From contig OY288189.1 in assembly GCA_958439205.1 (NCBI GenBank), positions 2,681,001 to 2,745,000 of the forward strand: a DNA stretch of 64,000 bases. Direction: 5' to 3'. This document shows positions 18,825 to 27,820 of the stretch, piece by piece. The DNA comes from an uncultured Allorhizobium sp. GTDB lineage: Bacteria; Pseudomonadota; Alphaproteobacteria; Rhizobiales; Rhizobiaceae. How positions within the stretch are numbered: the stretch's first letter is position 1; every line of letters begins with the position of its first letter. The notes under the pieces are model-generated. The model was given only the letters and a program-made list of their open reading frames with translations. It had not been told where the DNA came from and ran no database searches. The translations under genes and the position numbers were made by a program.

Positions 18825-18976
18825 ACATGTTGATTTTCCTCATCCCGATCGCGCTCTTCCTCGGCGGCCTTGGCCTCTTCGCCTTCCTCTGGTCGTTGAA
18901 AAGCGGCCAGTATGAGGACCTCGATGGGGCGGCCTGGCGGGTGATTTCCGAGAACGATGACAAGCCCGACGCTTGA
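18821..18976 (+). CDS. ccoS: cbb3 oxidase maturation protein CcoS/FixS
   Basis: A small 51-residue protein starts in the ATGA overlap with ccoI and ends with TGA at 18974-18976. It has one N-terminal membrane helix (LIFLIPIALFLGGLGLFAFL) followed by the hallmark WSLKSGQYEDLDG and a charged tail, exactly as CcoS/FixS, which is needed for cofactor insertion into CcoN. It is short and easily missed, but its motif and its position as last gene of ccoGHIS are clear. Confidence 0.94.
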   Translation: MNMLIFLIPIALFLGGLGLFAFLWSLKSGQYEDLDGAAWRVISENDDKPDA

Positions 18977-19072
18977 TACAGCGTTTACCGAACGGTCAAT
19001 TTTCGCTCTTGCCGCATGCCTTCGCGGATGCGAGAAAGCCGCATCCATGAATTTGCATGCGGAGGCTTCATC

Positions 19073-20494
19073 GTGCAGCAAGCGGAAATCGGACTGATCG
19101 GTCTGGGAGTTATGGGTTCCAATCTGGCGCTCAACATTGCCGAAAAAGGCAATCGGATCGCAGTCTTCAATCGGACGCCGGCGCGCACGGACGAGTTTCT
19201 CGCAGAAGCAGGCGATCTGGCCGGCCAGATCATCGGCTGCCACACGATCGAAGAATTCGTTGCTGCCATTCGTCCCCCACGTCCGATCATCATCATGATC
19301 AAGGCAGGTGAGGCCGTCGACCAGCAGATGGCGGCACTGATGCCGTATCTGTCGAAGAACGACATCATGATCGATGCCGGCAATGCCAATTTCCGCGATA
19401 CCGTCGCGCGCTTCGAAAAGCTTGCCGGGACCGACCTGACCTTCATCGGCATGGGCGTATCTGGCGGAGAAGAAGGCGCCCGCCACGGTCCCTCGATCAT
19501 GGTCGGCGGTACCGAGGAGAGCTGGAAGCGCGTCGAACCTGTTCTCACCTCGATCGCCGCCAAGTTCAACGATGATCCTTGCGTCGCCTGGCTCGGTACC
19601 GACGGTGCCGGCCACTTCGTCAAGACGATCCACAACGGCATCGAATATGCCGACATGCAGATGATCGCCGAAATCTACGGCATCCTGCGTGATGGCCTGA
19701 AGATGTCGGCCGGCGAAATCGGCGAGATCTTCGGCGAGTGGAACAAGGGCCGCCTGAACTCCTACCTGATCGAGATCACGGAGAAGGTGCTGAAGGCAAC
19801 CGACCCGGAAACCGGCAAGCCTATGGTCGACATTATCGTCGATGCTGCCGGCCAGAAGGGCACCGGCAAGTGGTCTGCCATCGAAGCGCAGAACCTCGCG
19901 GTTACCGCTTCCGGCATCGAAGCCGCCGTTGCCGGCCGTGTTCTCTCGTCGCTGCGCGAAGAACGAATGGATGCTGAAAAGCTGTTCGGCCTGCCGGCGC
20001 TTGCCGAGGCGCCTGCTGATAAGGCCGCCTTCATCGCCGATCTCGAAAACGCGCTGCTCGCCGCCAAGATTGCCGCCTACGCTCAGGGCTTTGCCGTCAT
20101 GTCGTCGGCGTCGGAAGAGTTCAACTGGTCTCTGCCCATGCCGACCATCGCCCGCATCTGGCGCGCCGGCTGCATCATCCGCTCGCAGTTCCTCGATGAA
20201 ATCACCTCGGCCTTCACCAAGGATCCGAACGTGCCGAACCTGGTGGTGACGCCGGCCTTTGCCGAGATGGTCAAGGAGACCGACGGGGCGCTGCGCCGCG
20301 TCGTTGCTTATGCTGCACTCTCGGGCCTTCCGGTTCCGGCGATCGCTTCGGCGCTCTCCTACTTCGACACCTATCGTCGCGGTCGCGGCACGGCAAACCT
20401 CATCCAGGCGCAGCGCGACTTTTTCGGCGCGCATGGCTTTGATCGTCTCGACGGCAAGGACCTGCATCACGGTCCCTGGGCCGGCCAGTTCTGA
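19073..20494 (+). CDS. gnd: 6-phosphogluconate dehydrogenase, decarboxylating
   Basis: The 473-residue enzyme converts 6-phosphogluconate to ribulose 5-phosphate, CO2 and NADPH in the oxidative pentose phosphate route. It has the N-terminal NADP motif GLIGLGVMGSNLALN, the substrate motif GVSGGEEGARHGPSIM, and HNGIEYADMQ with the catalytic region. The C-terminus ends in the usual HHGPWAGQF. The GTG at 19073, eight bases after GGAGG, is preferred to an ATG at 19016, because the protein then starts just before the nucleotide-binding strand as in the family. It is monocistronic and ends at a clear terminator. Confidence 0.96.
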   Translation: MQQAEIGLIGLGVMGSNLALNIAEKGNRIAVFNRTPARTDEFLAEAGDLAGQIIGCHTIEEFVAAIRPPRPIIIMIKAGEAVDQQMAALMPYLSKNDIMIDAGNANFRDTVARFEKLAGTDLTFIGMGVSGGEEGARHGPSIMVGGTEESWKRVEPVLTSIAAKFNDDPCVAWLGTDGAGHFVKTIHNGIEYADMQMIAEIYGILRDGLKMSAGEIGEIFGEWNKGRLNSYLIEITEKVLKATDPETGKPMVDIIVDAAGQKGTGKWSAIEAQNLAVTASGIEAAVAGRVLSSLREERMDAEKLFGLPALAEAPADKAAFIADLENALLAAKIAAYAQGFAVMSSASEEFNWSLPMPTIARIWRAGCIIRSQFLDEITSAFTKDPNVPNLVVTPAFAEMVKETDGALRRVVAYAALSGLPVPAIASALSYFDTYRRGRGTANLIQAQRDFFGAHGFDRLDGKDLHHGPWAGQF

Positions 20495-20517
20495 TCGAAC
20501 AACAGCATGAACCGAAG

Positions 20518-20553
20518 GGACCCGATATGAACAATGTCGGGTCCTTTTCTTTT
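20518..20553 (+). terminator. Intrinsic terminator after gnd
   Basis: An eight-base stem, GGACCCGA with TCGGGTCC, around an eleven-base loop is followed by TTTTCTTTTT. It lies 24 bases after the gnd stop. Confidence 0.92.
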
Positions 20554-20712
20554 TGGAACCCCTGCCATCGCCAGCCCTTTCATTGCCTTGTGAATGAAAT
20601 GTCTGGCAGGTGGATTTCGTTAAAATGATAGCCGCTTGTTTACCTTTGGCTTAACGCCTGTGGCCTAGCGTGGCCAGGCGGTTAAGGAAACCGCTCGAAA
20701 TGCAGGCGAATC

Positions 20713-21894
20713 ATGATGGTGTCCGTTAATCTTTCCACAGTCTCTGTTGGTGCTTTCGCACTCCTGGCTGTCTTTGCGTTCTTGTACTGGCGGCAGTGGC
20801 GGCAGGACTCAACGCGCAACGAGTTCGCCCTGCTTTCTGCAGCGACGGCCAGCGGTGCTGCCGGTGCATTCCTCAGCATCTTCTCCAGCGGAGACTTCGG
20901 ACTGTTCACGGTCGGGCTCGCCCAGACCCTGATGCTGCTTTCGGCAACCGTGGCGTGGCAGGCGCTCCGCGCATTCGACCACCGGAGCCTTAACCTCAAG
21001 CGTGCGGTAGCCGGTCCTCTGTTCTTCTTCCTTTTGACAGCGTCAGCTCCGTTCCTGCAGGTCGATGTGAATGCCCGCTTCCAACTCGGCATGCTGGTCG
21101 GTGCTATTTATACAGCGCTCGCCGCCCGCGAATTGATGGTGTCCGAGACTGAAGAACGCCTGAGCAACCGGCCCTTCACCTATAAATGGTTCGGCATCAT
21201 GTCGGCACTGCTTATCCTGGCGGGCATCGCGGCCTTTGTCTGGCCACTTGGCACGTCTGACGTCGCCGCCGCGTCGCAGCCTCTGTGGTTTTCGGGGATC
21301 GTGCTGGCGATGTTCCTGCATGCCGTCATTGCGCCGGTCTCCATGTTCCTGCTTGTTCGTGACCGGCTGCTCGTCGAGCACAATTGGGCGGCCGCCACCG
21401 ATATGTTGACCGGTCTCGCGAACCGCGGCACCTTCCTCGACCTTCTGCAGACGCTGTCGATGAAGATCCGCGGCGAGGGCGCCTTCCTCTATGTCGACGT
21501 CGACCATGTGAAGCGGATCAACGACCGCTTCGGCCATTCCGGCGGCGATCACGTGCTGAAGACCTGCGCCGAGCTCATTCAGCGCGAACTGCCCGAGCAT
21601 GCGCTTCTCGGCCGGCTCGCGGGCGCCGAATTCGCCGCCTATGTGCCGTTCTGCAAGGTGGAGGAGGCCGAGACGCTCGGCAACATCATCCGCGACAGCG
21701 TTGCACAGCAGATGTTCTTTCTCGGTGACGAGATGGTCGAAGTCACCGTGAGTGTTGGCGTCGCCCATGGCGCCGTTCAGGTGACGCCGGACGAGCTGCT
21801 GAAGCGCGCCGATGCAGCCCTTCATACGGCGAAGGTCCGTGGCCGCAATTCCGTGGTTGTCTGGCACGAGGGCGAAAGCCCGGCCTTCGCCTGA
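20713..21894 (+). CDS. Membrane protein with degenerate GGDEF domain
   Basis: The 393-residue protein has about six hydrophobic helices in residues 8-218 and a GGDEF domain from about 228 to 385. DMLTGLANR, VDVDHVKRINDRFGHSGGDHVLK and the C-terminal ADAALHTAKVRGRN are well kept, but the signature loop reads AGAEF (303-307) instead of GG(D/E)EF. Diguanylate cyclase activity is therefore doubtful; it may be a c-di-GMP or GTP-binding effector, or a weakly active enzyme. It is expressed alone after the gnd terminator. The alternative start three bases later does not change the protein much. Confidence 0.85.
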   Translation: MMVSVNLSTVSVGAFALLAVFAFLYWRQWRQDSTRNEFALLSAATASGAAGAFLSIFSSGDFGLFTVGLAQTLMLLSATVAWQALRAFDHRSLNLKRAVAGPLFFFLLTASAPFLQVDVNARFQLGMLVGAIYTALAARELMVSETEERLSNRPFTYKWFGIMSALLILAGIAAFVWPLGTSDVAAASQPLWFSGIVLAMFLHAVIAPVSMFLLVRDRLLVEHNWAAATDMLTGLANRGTFLDLLQTLSMKIRGEGAFLYVDVDHVKRINDRFGHSGGDHVLKTCAELIQRELPEHALLGRLAGAEFAAYVPFCKVEEAETLGNIIRDSVAQQMFFLGDEMVEVTVSVGVAHGAVQVTPDELLKRADAALHTAKVRGRNSVVVWHEGESPAFA

Positions 21895-21942
21895 AGGCGG
21901 GCGTGTAGCAAGGCGGGGAGCGTCTTTGGGTATCCGTACGCC

Positions 21943-22974
21943 CTATTCCCAGCGCGGCTTGCTGACGCTCTGCAGCAGTTCCGCGTCTACCCCGTCGATG
22001 CGGGCAATCACGGCCTTGGCAAGCTCGCGTCCCGACTGGCGCACATCTTCATAGACCGCGATGATCTCGGGGCGGATCCAGTTGAGGATCGGCGTGCCCT
22101 GCTTGGCGACGAGGTCGATCTCCACGCCCACCCGCTTGCCGGCCGCCTCGATCCCGGCATTGGCCGCGATCGCGCTGCTGCCCGAGGACGAGATCAGTCC
22201 GTCTGGCGCGTCCGGCCCGCGCATTAGCGCCTCGACCGACGACCGGATCTGGCCGAGCGATGCGTCGATGTTGATGTGCAGCGGCACTTCCTCGGCACCG
22301 AAGGCCTTCAGGCCGCGCATGAAGCCATCGAAGGTGTGCTGGTAATAGGTGAGCTTGCTCGGCGGCGGCAGGAGTGCCAGGCGCTTGCGGCCACGCTTCA
22401 CCAGCCGTTCGACGGCGCTGTAGGCGAAAGCCTCGTTGTCGAAGTCGTGATAGGGGTGCTCGATGCCCATGGCGGTCCGTCCATGGGTGACGAAGGGCAT
22501 GTTCTGCTCGGTGAGCAACCGCACACGGTCGTCATCGGGCTCGGTGCGCGAAATGATCACGCCATCGGCCGAGCCGGTCTCGAGAATGTAGCGGACCGGC
22601 AGCATCGGGTCCTTGGTATGGGCATGCGGCGTCACCACGATATGGTAGGGCGTGCCCGATAGTACCTCCGAGATGCCGACCACCATCTGGTTGGAAAAGC
22701 CCAGAATTTCCTCGTCGATGCCGAGCACCAGCGCAATGACGTTCGTCTTGCCCGTGCGCAGACGAACACCCGCCCGGTTCGGCTGATAGCCCAGTTGGCG
22801 CGCTACCATGCGCACCCGTTCCTTGGTCTCGGCGCCGATATCGGGAGCGTCCTTCAGGGCCCGCGATACGGTGGTGATTCCGAGGCCCGTCATGAAGGCG
22901 ATCGTCTTGAGCGTCGGCCGCTCCTTCGTCGCCACTGGGCGGTCTATGAGGCCGCCCCCCTGCTGATCTGTCAT
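21943..22974 (-). CDS. LacI-family repressor of the sugar cluster
   Basis: The 343-residue regulator has an N-terminal HTH ([23 protein letters not shown]) and a periplasmic-binding-protein-like sugar sensor domain. The frame is open to 23133, but the ATG at 22974 gives the normal distance to the HTH. It is divergent from the ABC transporter and glycosidase genes at 23425-35346, which it most likely represses in the absence of their sugar. Two AAAGCGTTTT-containing sites in the intergenic region are candidate operators. The inducer is unknown. Confidence 0.9.
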   Translation of the reverse strand: MTDQQGGGLIDRPVATKERPTLKTIAFMTGLGITTVSRALKDAPDIGAETKERVRMVARQLGYQPNRAGVRLRTGKTNVIALVLGIDEEILGFSNQMVVGISEVLSGTPYHIVVTPHAHTKDPMLPVRYILETGSADGVIISRTEPDDDRVRLLTEQNMPFVTHGRTAMGIEHPYHDFDNEAFAYSAVERLVKRGRKRLALLPPPSKLTYYQHTFDGFMRGLKAFGAEEVPLHINIDASLGQIRSSVEALMRGPDAPDGLISSSGSSAIAANAGIEAAGKRVGVEIDLVAKQGTPILNWIRPEIIAVYEDVRQSGRELAKAVIARIDGVDAELLQSVSKPRWE

Positions 22975-23281
22975 GTCGTCCCCGCCACTCGCACAAGCCA
23001 CGCTTATAATTGGCTTTTCCTCGCCTGCAAACCTGGAGACCGGCACCTCCTCCCGGTGCGGTGAACGGAAAATCTGAAACGATACAGTGGATTTGTCGAG
23101 CGGTTTCTTGTGCTGCGCTGCGAAGGCGTGCAACTTTTACGATTGTGCGCTGCGAAATGACGGGTCTTCGCGCCGCGAAGTCTTGCCAAAAGAGACGATA
23201 TATCGAAATAAACGATAAAGCATTGAAAATGATGGGGTTATGGCAGTGTTTGGACTGCTCTTGGAGCGATCGAAATCCGAA

Positions 23282-23295
23282 TCAAAGCGTTTTGA
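23282..23295. promoter_or_regulatory. Candidate LacI-type operator 1
   Basis: TCAAAGCGTTTTGA is a near-palindrome with five-base arms and a central CG, the layout of LacI/GalR family operators. A related site lies 54 bases downstream. The whole 450-base gap from 22975 to 23424 holds no gene and should carry the promoters of the repressor and of the transporter operon. Confidence 0.5.
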
Positions 23296-23336
23296 AGGGT
23301 GGTGTGCAGGTGCACCCTGACGATGAATGCGGAGGT

Positions 23337-23350
23337 GAAAGCGTTTTTTC
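23337..23350. promoter_or_regulatory. Candidate LacI-type operator 2
   Basis: GAAAGCGTTTTTTC repeats the AAAGCGTTTT core of the site at 23282-23295 with imperfect symmetry. It lies 75 bases before the start of the binding-protein gene, a position suited to repression. Confidence 0.45.
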
Positions 23351-23424
23351 CGATCCGGCTGGTTGCGTCTGCGATTTCTTTCGCATAAGTTTTTCCGGCA
23401 ACGTTTCAGTGAGGGAGGAGACTC

Positions 23425-24660
23425 ATGAATTTTCGTAGCTTTGCGGCAGCTTTGGCCGCTACTGTTGTCATGCCGTTTGCGGCAGCACAGGCCACCGATC
23501 TCGAAGTAACCCATTGGTGGACGTCCGGCGGTGAAGCCGCGGCCGTCGCCGAGCTTGCCAAGGCATTCGATGCCACCGGCAATAAATGGGTCGACGGCGC
23601 TATCGCCGGTTCCGGCGGTACCGCCCGCCCGATCATGATCAGCCGCATCACCGGCGGTGATCCGATGGGCGCCACCCAGTTCAACCACGGCCGCCAGGCC
23701 GAGGAACTGGCCGAAGCCGGTCTGATGAAAGACCTGACGGCGGTTGCCGAGAAGGAAGGCTGGAAGGACATCATCAAGCCGGCAAGCCTGCTCGAGAGCT
23801 GCACGATCGACGGCAAGATCTATTGCGCCCCTGTTAACATCCACTCCTGGCAGTGGCTGTGGCTGTCGAACGCCGCGTTCGAATCGGCTGGCGTTGCCGT
23901 GCCGAAGAACTGGGACGAGTTCGTCGCAGCAGCACCGGCGCTCGAAGCCAAGGGCATCATTCCGCTCGCAGTCGGTGGTCAGCCGTGGCAGTCGGCCGGT
24001 GCGTTCGACGTGCTGATGGTCGCCATTGCCGGCAAGGAGACCTTCGAGAAGGTCTTCAAGGAAAAGGATGAGGCCGTCGCAGCCGGTCCTGAGATCGCCA
24101 AGGTCTTCAAGGCTGCCGACGATGCTCGCCGTATGTCGAAGGGCACCAATGTGCAGGACTGGAACCAGGCCACCAATCTTGTGATCACCGGCAAGGCCGG
24201 CGGTCAGATCATGGGTGACTGGGCACAGGGCGAATTCGCTCTCGCCAATCAGGTTGCCGGCAAGGATTACACCTGCCTTCCGGGCCTCGGCGTGAACGAA
24301 ATCATCTCGACAGGTGGTGACGCCTTCTACTTCCCCGTCATCGATGACGCGGAAAAGTCGGCAGCACAGGATGTTCTCGCGTCTACTCTGGTTGCCCCTG
24401 CAACGCAGGTCGCCTTCAACCTGAAGAAGGGCTCGCTGCCCGTTCGCGGTGACGTCGATCTGGCCGCTGCCAACGACTGCATGAAGAAGGGCCTCGACAT
24501 TCTCGCCAAGGGCAATGTCATCCAGGGCACCGACCAGCTGCTTTCGGCTGACAGCCAGAAGCAGAAGGAAGACCTCTTCTCCGAGTTCTTCGCCAATCCG
24601 TCCATGACTGTCGAAGATGCGCAGAAGCGCTTCGCCGACATCATTGCTTCCGCCGAGTAA
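23425..24660 (+). CDS. Sugar ABC transporter substrate-binding protein
   Basis: The 411-residue family 1 solute-binding protein has a signal peptide cleaved probably after AAAQA (about residue 22). The mature part starts with LEVTHWWTSGGEAAAV and resembles the GtsA-type sugar-binding proteins. It captures a sugar or oligosaccharide in the periplasm for the following permeases. GGGAGGAG precedes the ATG. Linkage to a beta-mannosidase and a GH43 enzyme suggests a plant cell-wall oligosaccharide, but the sequence alone does not fix the substrate. Confidence 0.93.
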   Translation: MNFRSFAAALAATVVMPFAAAQATDLEVTHWWTSGGEAAAVAELAKAFDATGNKWVDGAIAGSGGTARPIMISRITGGDPMGATQFNHGRQAEELAEAGLMKDLTAVAEKEGWKDIIKPASLLESCTIDGKIYCAPVNIHSWQWLWLSNAAFESAGVAVPKNWDEFVAAAPALEAKGIIPLAVGGQPWQSAGAFDVLMVAIAGKETFEKVFKEKDEAVAAGPEIAKVFKAADDARRMSKGTNVQDWNQATNLVITGKAGGQIMGDWAQGEFALANQVAGKDYTCLPGLGVNEIISTGGDAFYFPVIDDAEKSAAQDVLASTLVAPATQVAFNLKKGSLPVRGDVDLAAANDCMKKGLDILAKGNVIQGTDQLLSADSQKQKEDLFSEFFANPSMTVEDAQKRFADIIASAE

Positions 24661-24825
24661 TCGCGGGTGACCTGTCCGGCCAGGGGTGTCCCCTGGCCGG
24701 ACATTGGCCATTATCGACCGGGTAGGGCATGAGCGCCCGTCTGCCGGCCGTGTGCGGGAAGCGTGTGCGTTTCAGCGTGACGGTCTTGGCTGGCCACCCG
24801 TGTCCAGGACGAGGAGGACTGACCC

Positions 24826-25728
24826 ATGGCAAGCCCGTCGCATGCCGGTCGACCCAACAAGCTGTTTCGCAATCTGAACGCCAAGATCGCCTCCATTCCC
24901 ATGGTGCTGACCGCAATGGTCATCTTCCTTGGCGGCACGATCTGGACGGTCGTCTATTCCTTCACCAATTCGAAGCTCCTGCCGCGTGCGAGTTTCGTCG
25001 GCTTTGATCAGTACGAGCGCCTCTGGGATGCGACGCGCTGGGTGATGTCGATCCAGAACCTGGCGATCTACGGCATTCTGTCGCTGATCTTCTCGATCGT
25101 GATCGGCTTCGTGCTCGCCGCGCTGATGGACCAGAAGATCCGCTTCGAAAACGCGTTCCGGACGATCTTCCTTTATCCCTTCGCGCTGTCCTTCATCGTC
25201 ACCGGCCTTGTGTGGCAGTGGATCCTGAACCCGGATTTCGGGGTGCAGTCGATCGTGCGCTCGCTCGGCTGGGAGACGTTCACCTTCAATCCCCTCTATG
25301 ATGCCGACATCGTCATCTACGGCATTCTGATTGCCGGTCTCTGGCAGGGCACGGGCCTCGTCATGTGCCTGTTGCTCGCGGGCTTGCGCGGCATCGACGA
25401 GGACATCTGGAAGGCCTCGCGTGTCGACGGCATCCCGATGTGGAAGACCTATCTCTTCATCATCATCCCGATGATGCGCCCCGTCTTCATCACCACGCTC
25501 GTCATCATCACGTCGGGCATCGTGCGCCTCTACGATCTGGTGGTCGCGCAGACCAGCGGCGGACCCGGTATCGCTTCCGAAGTGCCGGCAAAATACGTCT
25601 ACGACTACATGTTCCAGGCGCAGAACCTCGGACAGGGCTTCGCCGCCTCCACCATGATGCTGCTGACGGTTGCCATCGTCATCATCCCCTGGGCCTATCT
25701 CGAATTCGGAGGAAAGAAGCGTGGCTAA
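24826..25728 (+). CDS. Sugar ABC transporter permease (MalF-type)
   Basis: The 300-residue membrane protein has six predicted helices and the EAA-type cytoplasmic loop (DEDIWKASRVDGIPMWKTYLF, about residues 190-210) that contacts the ATPase. GAGGAGG stands before the ATG. The 165-base gap after the binding-protein gene holds no clear terminator. Its end overlaps the start of the second permease. Confidence 0.92.
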   Translation: MASPSHAGRPNKLFRNLNAKIASIPMVLTAMVIFLGGTIWTVVYSFTNSKLLPRASFVGFDQYERLWDATRWVMSIQNLAIYGILSLIFSIVIGFVLAALMDQKIRFENAFRTIFLYPFALSFIVTGLVWQWILNPDFGVQSIVRSLGWETFTFNPLYDADIVIYGILIAGLWQGTGLVMCLLLAGLRGIDEDIWKASRVDGIPMWKTYLFIIIPMMRPVFITTLVIITSGIVRLYDLVVAQTSGGPGIASEVPAKYVYDYMFQAQNLGQGFAASTMMLLTVAIVIIPWAYLEFGGKKRG

Positions 25729-26665
25729 TCCCGGTTCTCTGAACACCACCGCCGCCGGTTTCGATGCCGTCTCCGATCGTCTCGGAGCCGGGCCCCGCGG
25801 CGCAAAGCCGAAGCGCACATTCTCACCGCGCAACATCATGCTCTATGGGTCGCTGATCTTCTTTGCGATCTATTACCTGATCCCGCTTTACGTGATGATC
25901 GTCACGTCGCTGAAGGGCATGCCGGAGATCCGTCTCGGCAACATCTTCTCGCCGCCGGTCGAGATTACCTTCGAGCCTTGGGTCAAGGCCTGGGCCACCG
26001 CCTGCACCGGCCTCAATTGCGATGGCCTGTCCCGCGGCTTCTGGAATTCGGTCCGCATCACCGTGCCGTCTACTCTGATCTCGATCCTGATCGCCTCGGT
26101 CAACGGCTATGCGCTCGCCAACTGGCGCTTCAAGGGTGCGGAACTGTTCTTCACGATCCTGATCATCGGGGCGTTCATTCCCTATCAGGTGATGATCTAT
26201 CCGATCGTCATCGTGCTGCGCGAACTTGGCATCTACGGCACGCTGACCGGCCTCGTGATCGTGCACACCATCTTCGGCATGCCAATTCTGACGCTGCTGT
26301 TCCGCAACTATTTCACCTCGCTGCCGGAAGAGTTGTTCAAGGCCGCGCGCATCGACGGGGCAGGGTTCTGGCAGATTTATCTCCGGATCATGCTGCCGAT
26401 GTCGCTGCCGATCTTCGTGGTCGCCATGATCCTGCAGATCACCGGCATCTGGAACGACTTCCTGTTCGGCGTGGTCTTCACCCGACCGGAATACTACCCG
26501 ATGACCGTGCAGCTCAACAACATCGTCAATTCGGTCCAGGGCGTGAAGGAATACAACGTCAACATGGCCGCAACGTTGCTCACCGGCGCCGTGCCGCTCA
26601 TCGTCTACTTCATTTCCGGACGCCTTTTTGTCCGGGGCATCGCCGCCGGCGCAGTCAAGGGTTAA
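25721..26665 (+). CDS. Sugar ABC transporter permease (MalG-type)
   Basis: The 314-residue inner-membrane protein has six predicted helices and the EAA loop LPEELFKAARIDGAGFWQIY. It forms the channel with the MalF-type permease. The GTG at 25721, behind GGAGGAAAG, overlaps the previous gene by eight bases; an upstream ATG at 25670 lies inside that gene and has no ribosome site. The first 40 residues are cytoplasmic and rich in small and basic residues. Confidence 0.92.
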   Translation: MANPGSLNTTAAGFDAVSDRLGAGPRGAKPKRTFSPRNIMLYGSLIFFAIYYLIPLYVMIVTSLKGMPEIRLGNIFSPPVEITFEPWVKAWATACTGLNCDGLSRGFWNSVRITVPSTLISILIASVNGYALANWRFKGAELFFTILIIGAFIPYQVMIYPIVIVLRELGIYGTLTGLVIVHTIFGMPILTLLFRNYFTSLPEELFKAARIDGAGFWQIYLRIMLPMSLPIFVVAMILQITGIWNDFLFGVVFTRPEYYPMTVQLNNIVNSVQGVKEYNVNMAATLLTGAVPLIVYFISGRLFVRGIAAGAVKG

Positions 26666-26669
26666 GCTC

Positions 26670-27758
<1,089 letters not shown>

Positions 27759-27770
27759 ACAGTTCCCCCT

Positions 27771-27801
27771 GCGCCCCGGGCTGTGACCGGGGCGCCTTTT
27801 T
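27771..27801 (+). terminator. Terminator-like hairpin after the ABC transporter
   Basis: A nine-base stem, GCGCCCCGG with CCGGGGCGC, around a seven-base loop is followed by C and TTTTT. It lies 20 bases before the GH2 gene on the same strand, so it probably reduces rather than blocks transcription of the downstream enzymes. Confidence 0.8.
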
Positions 27802-27820
27802 CTTCTGCAGGACTGATGTC

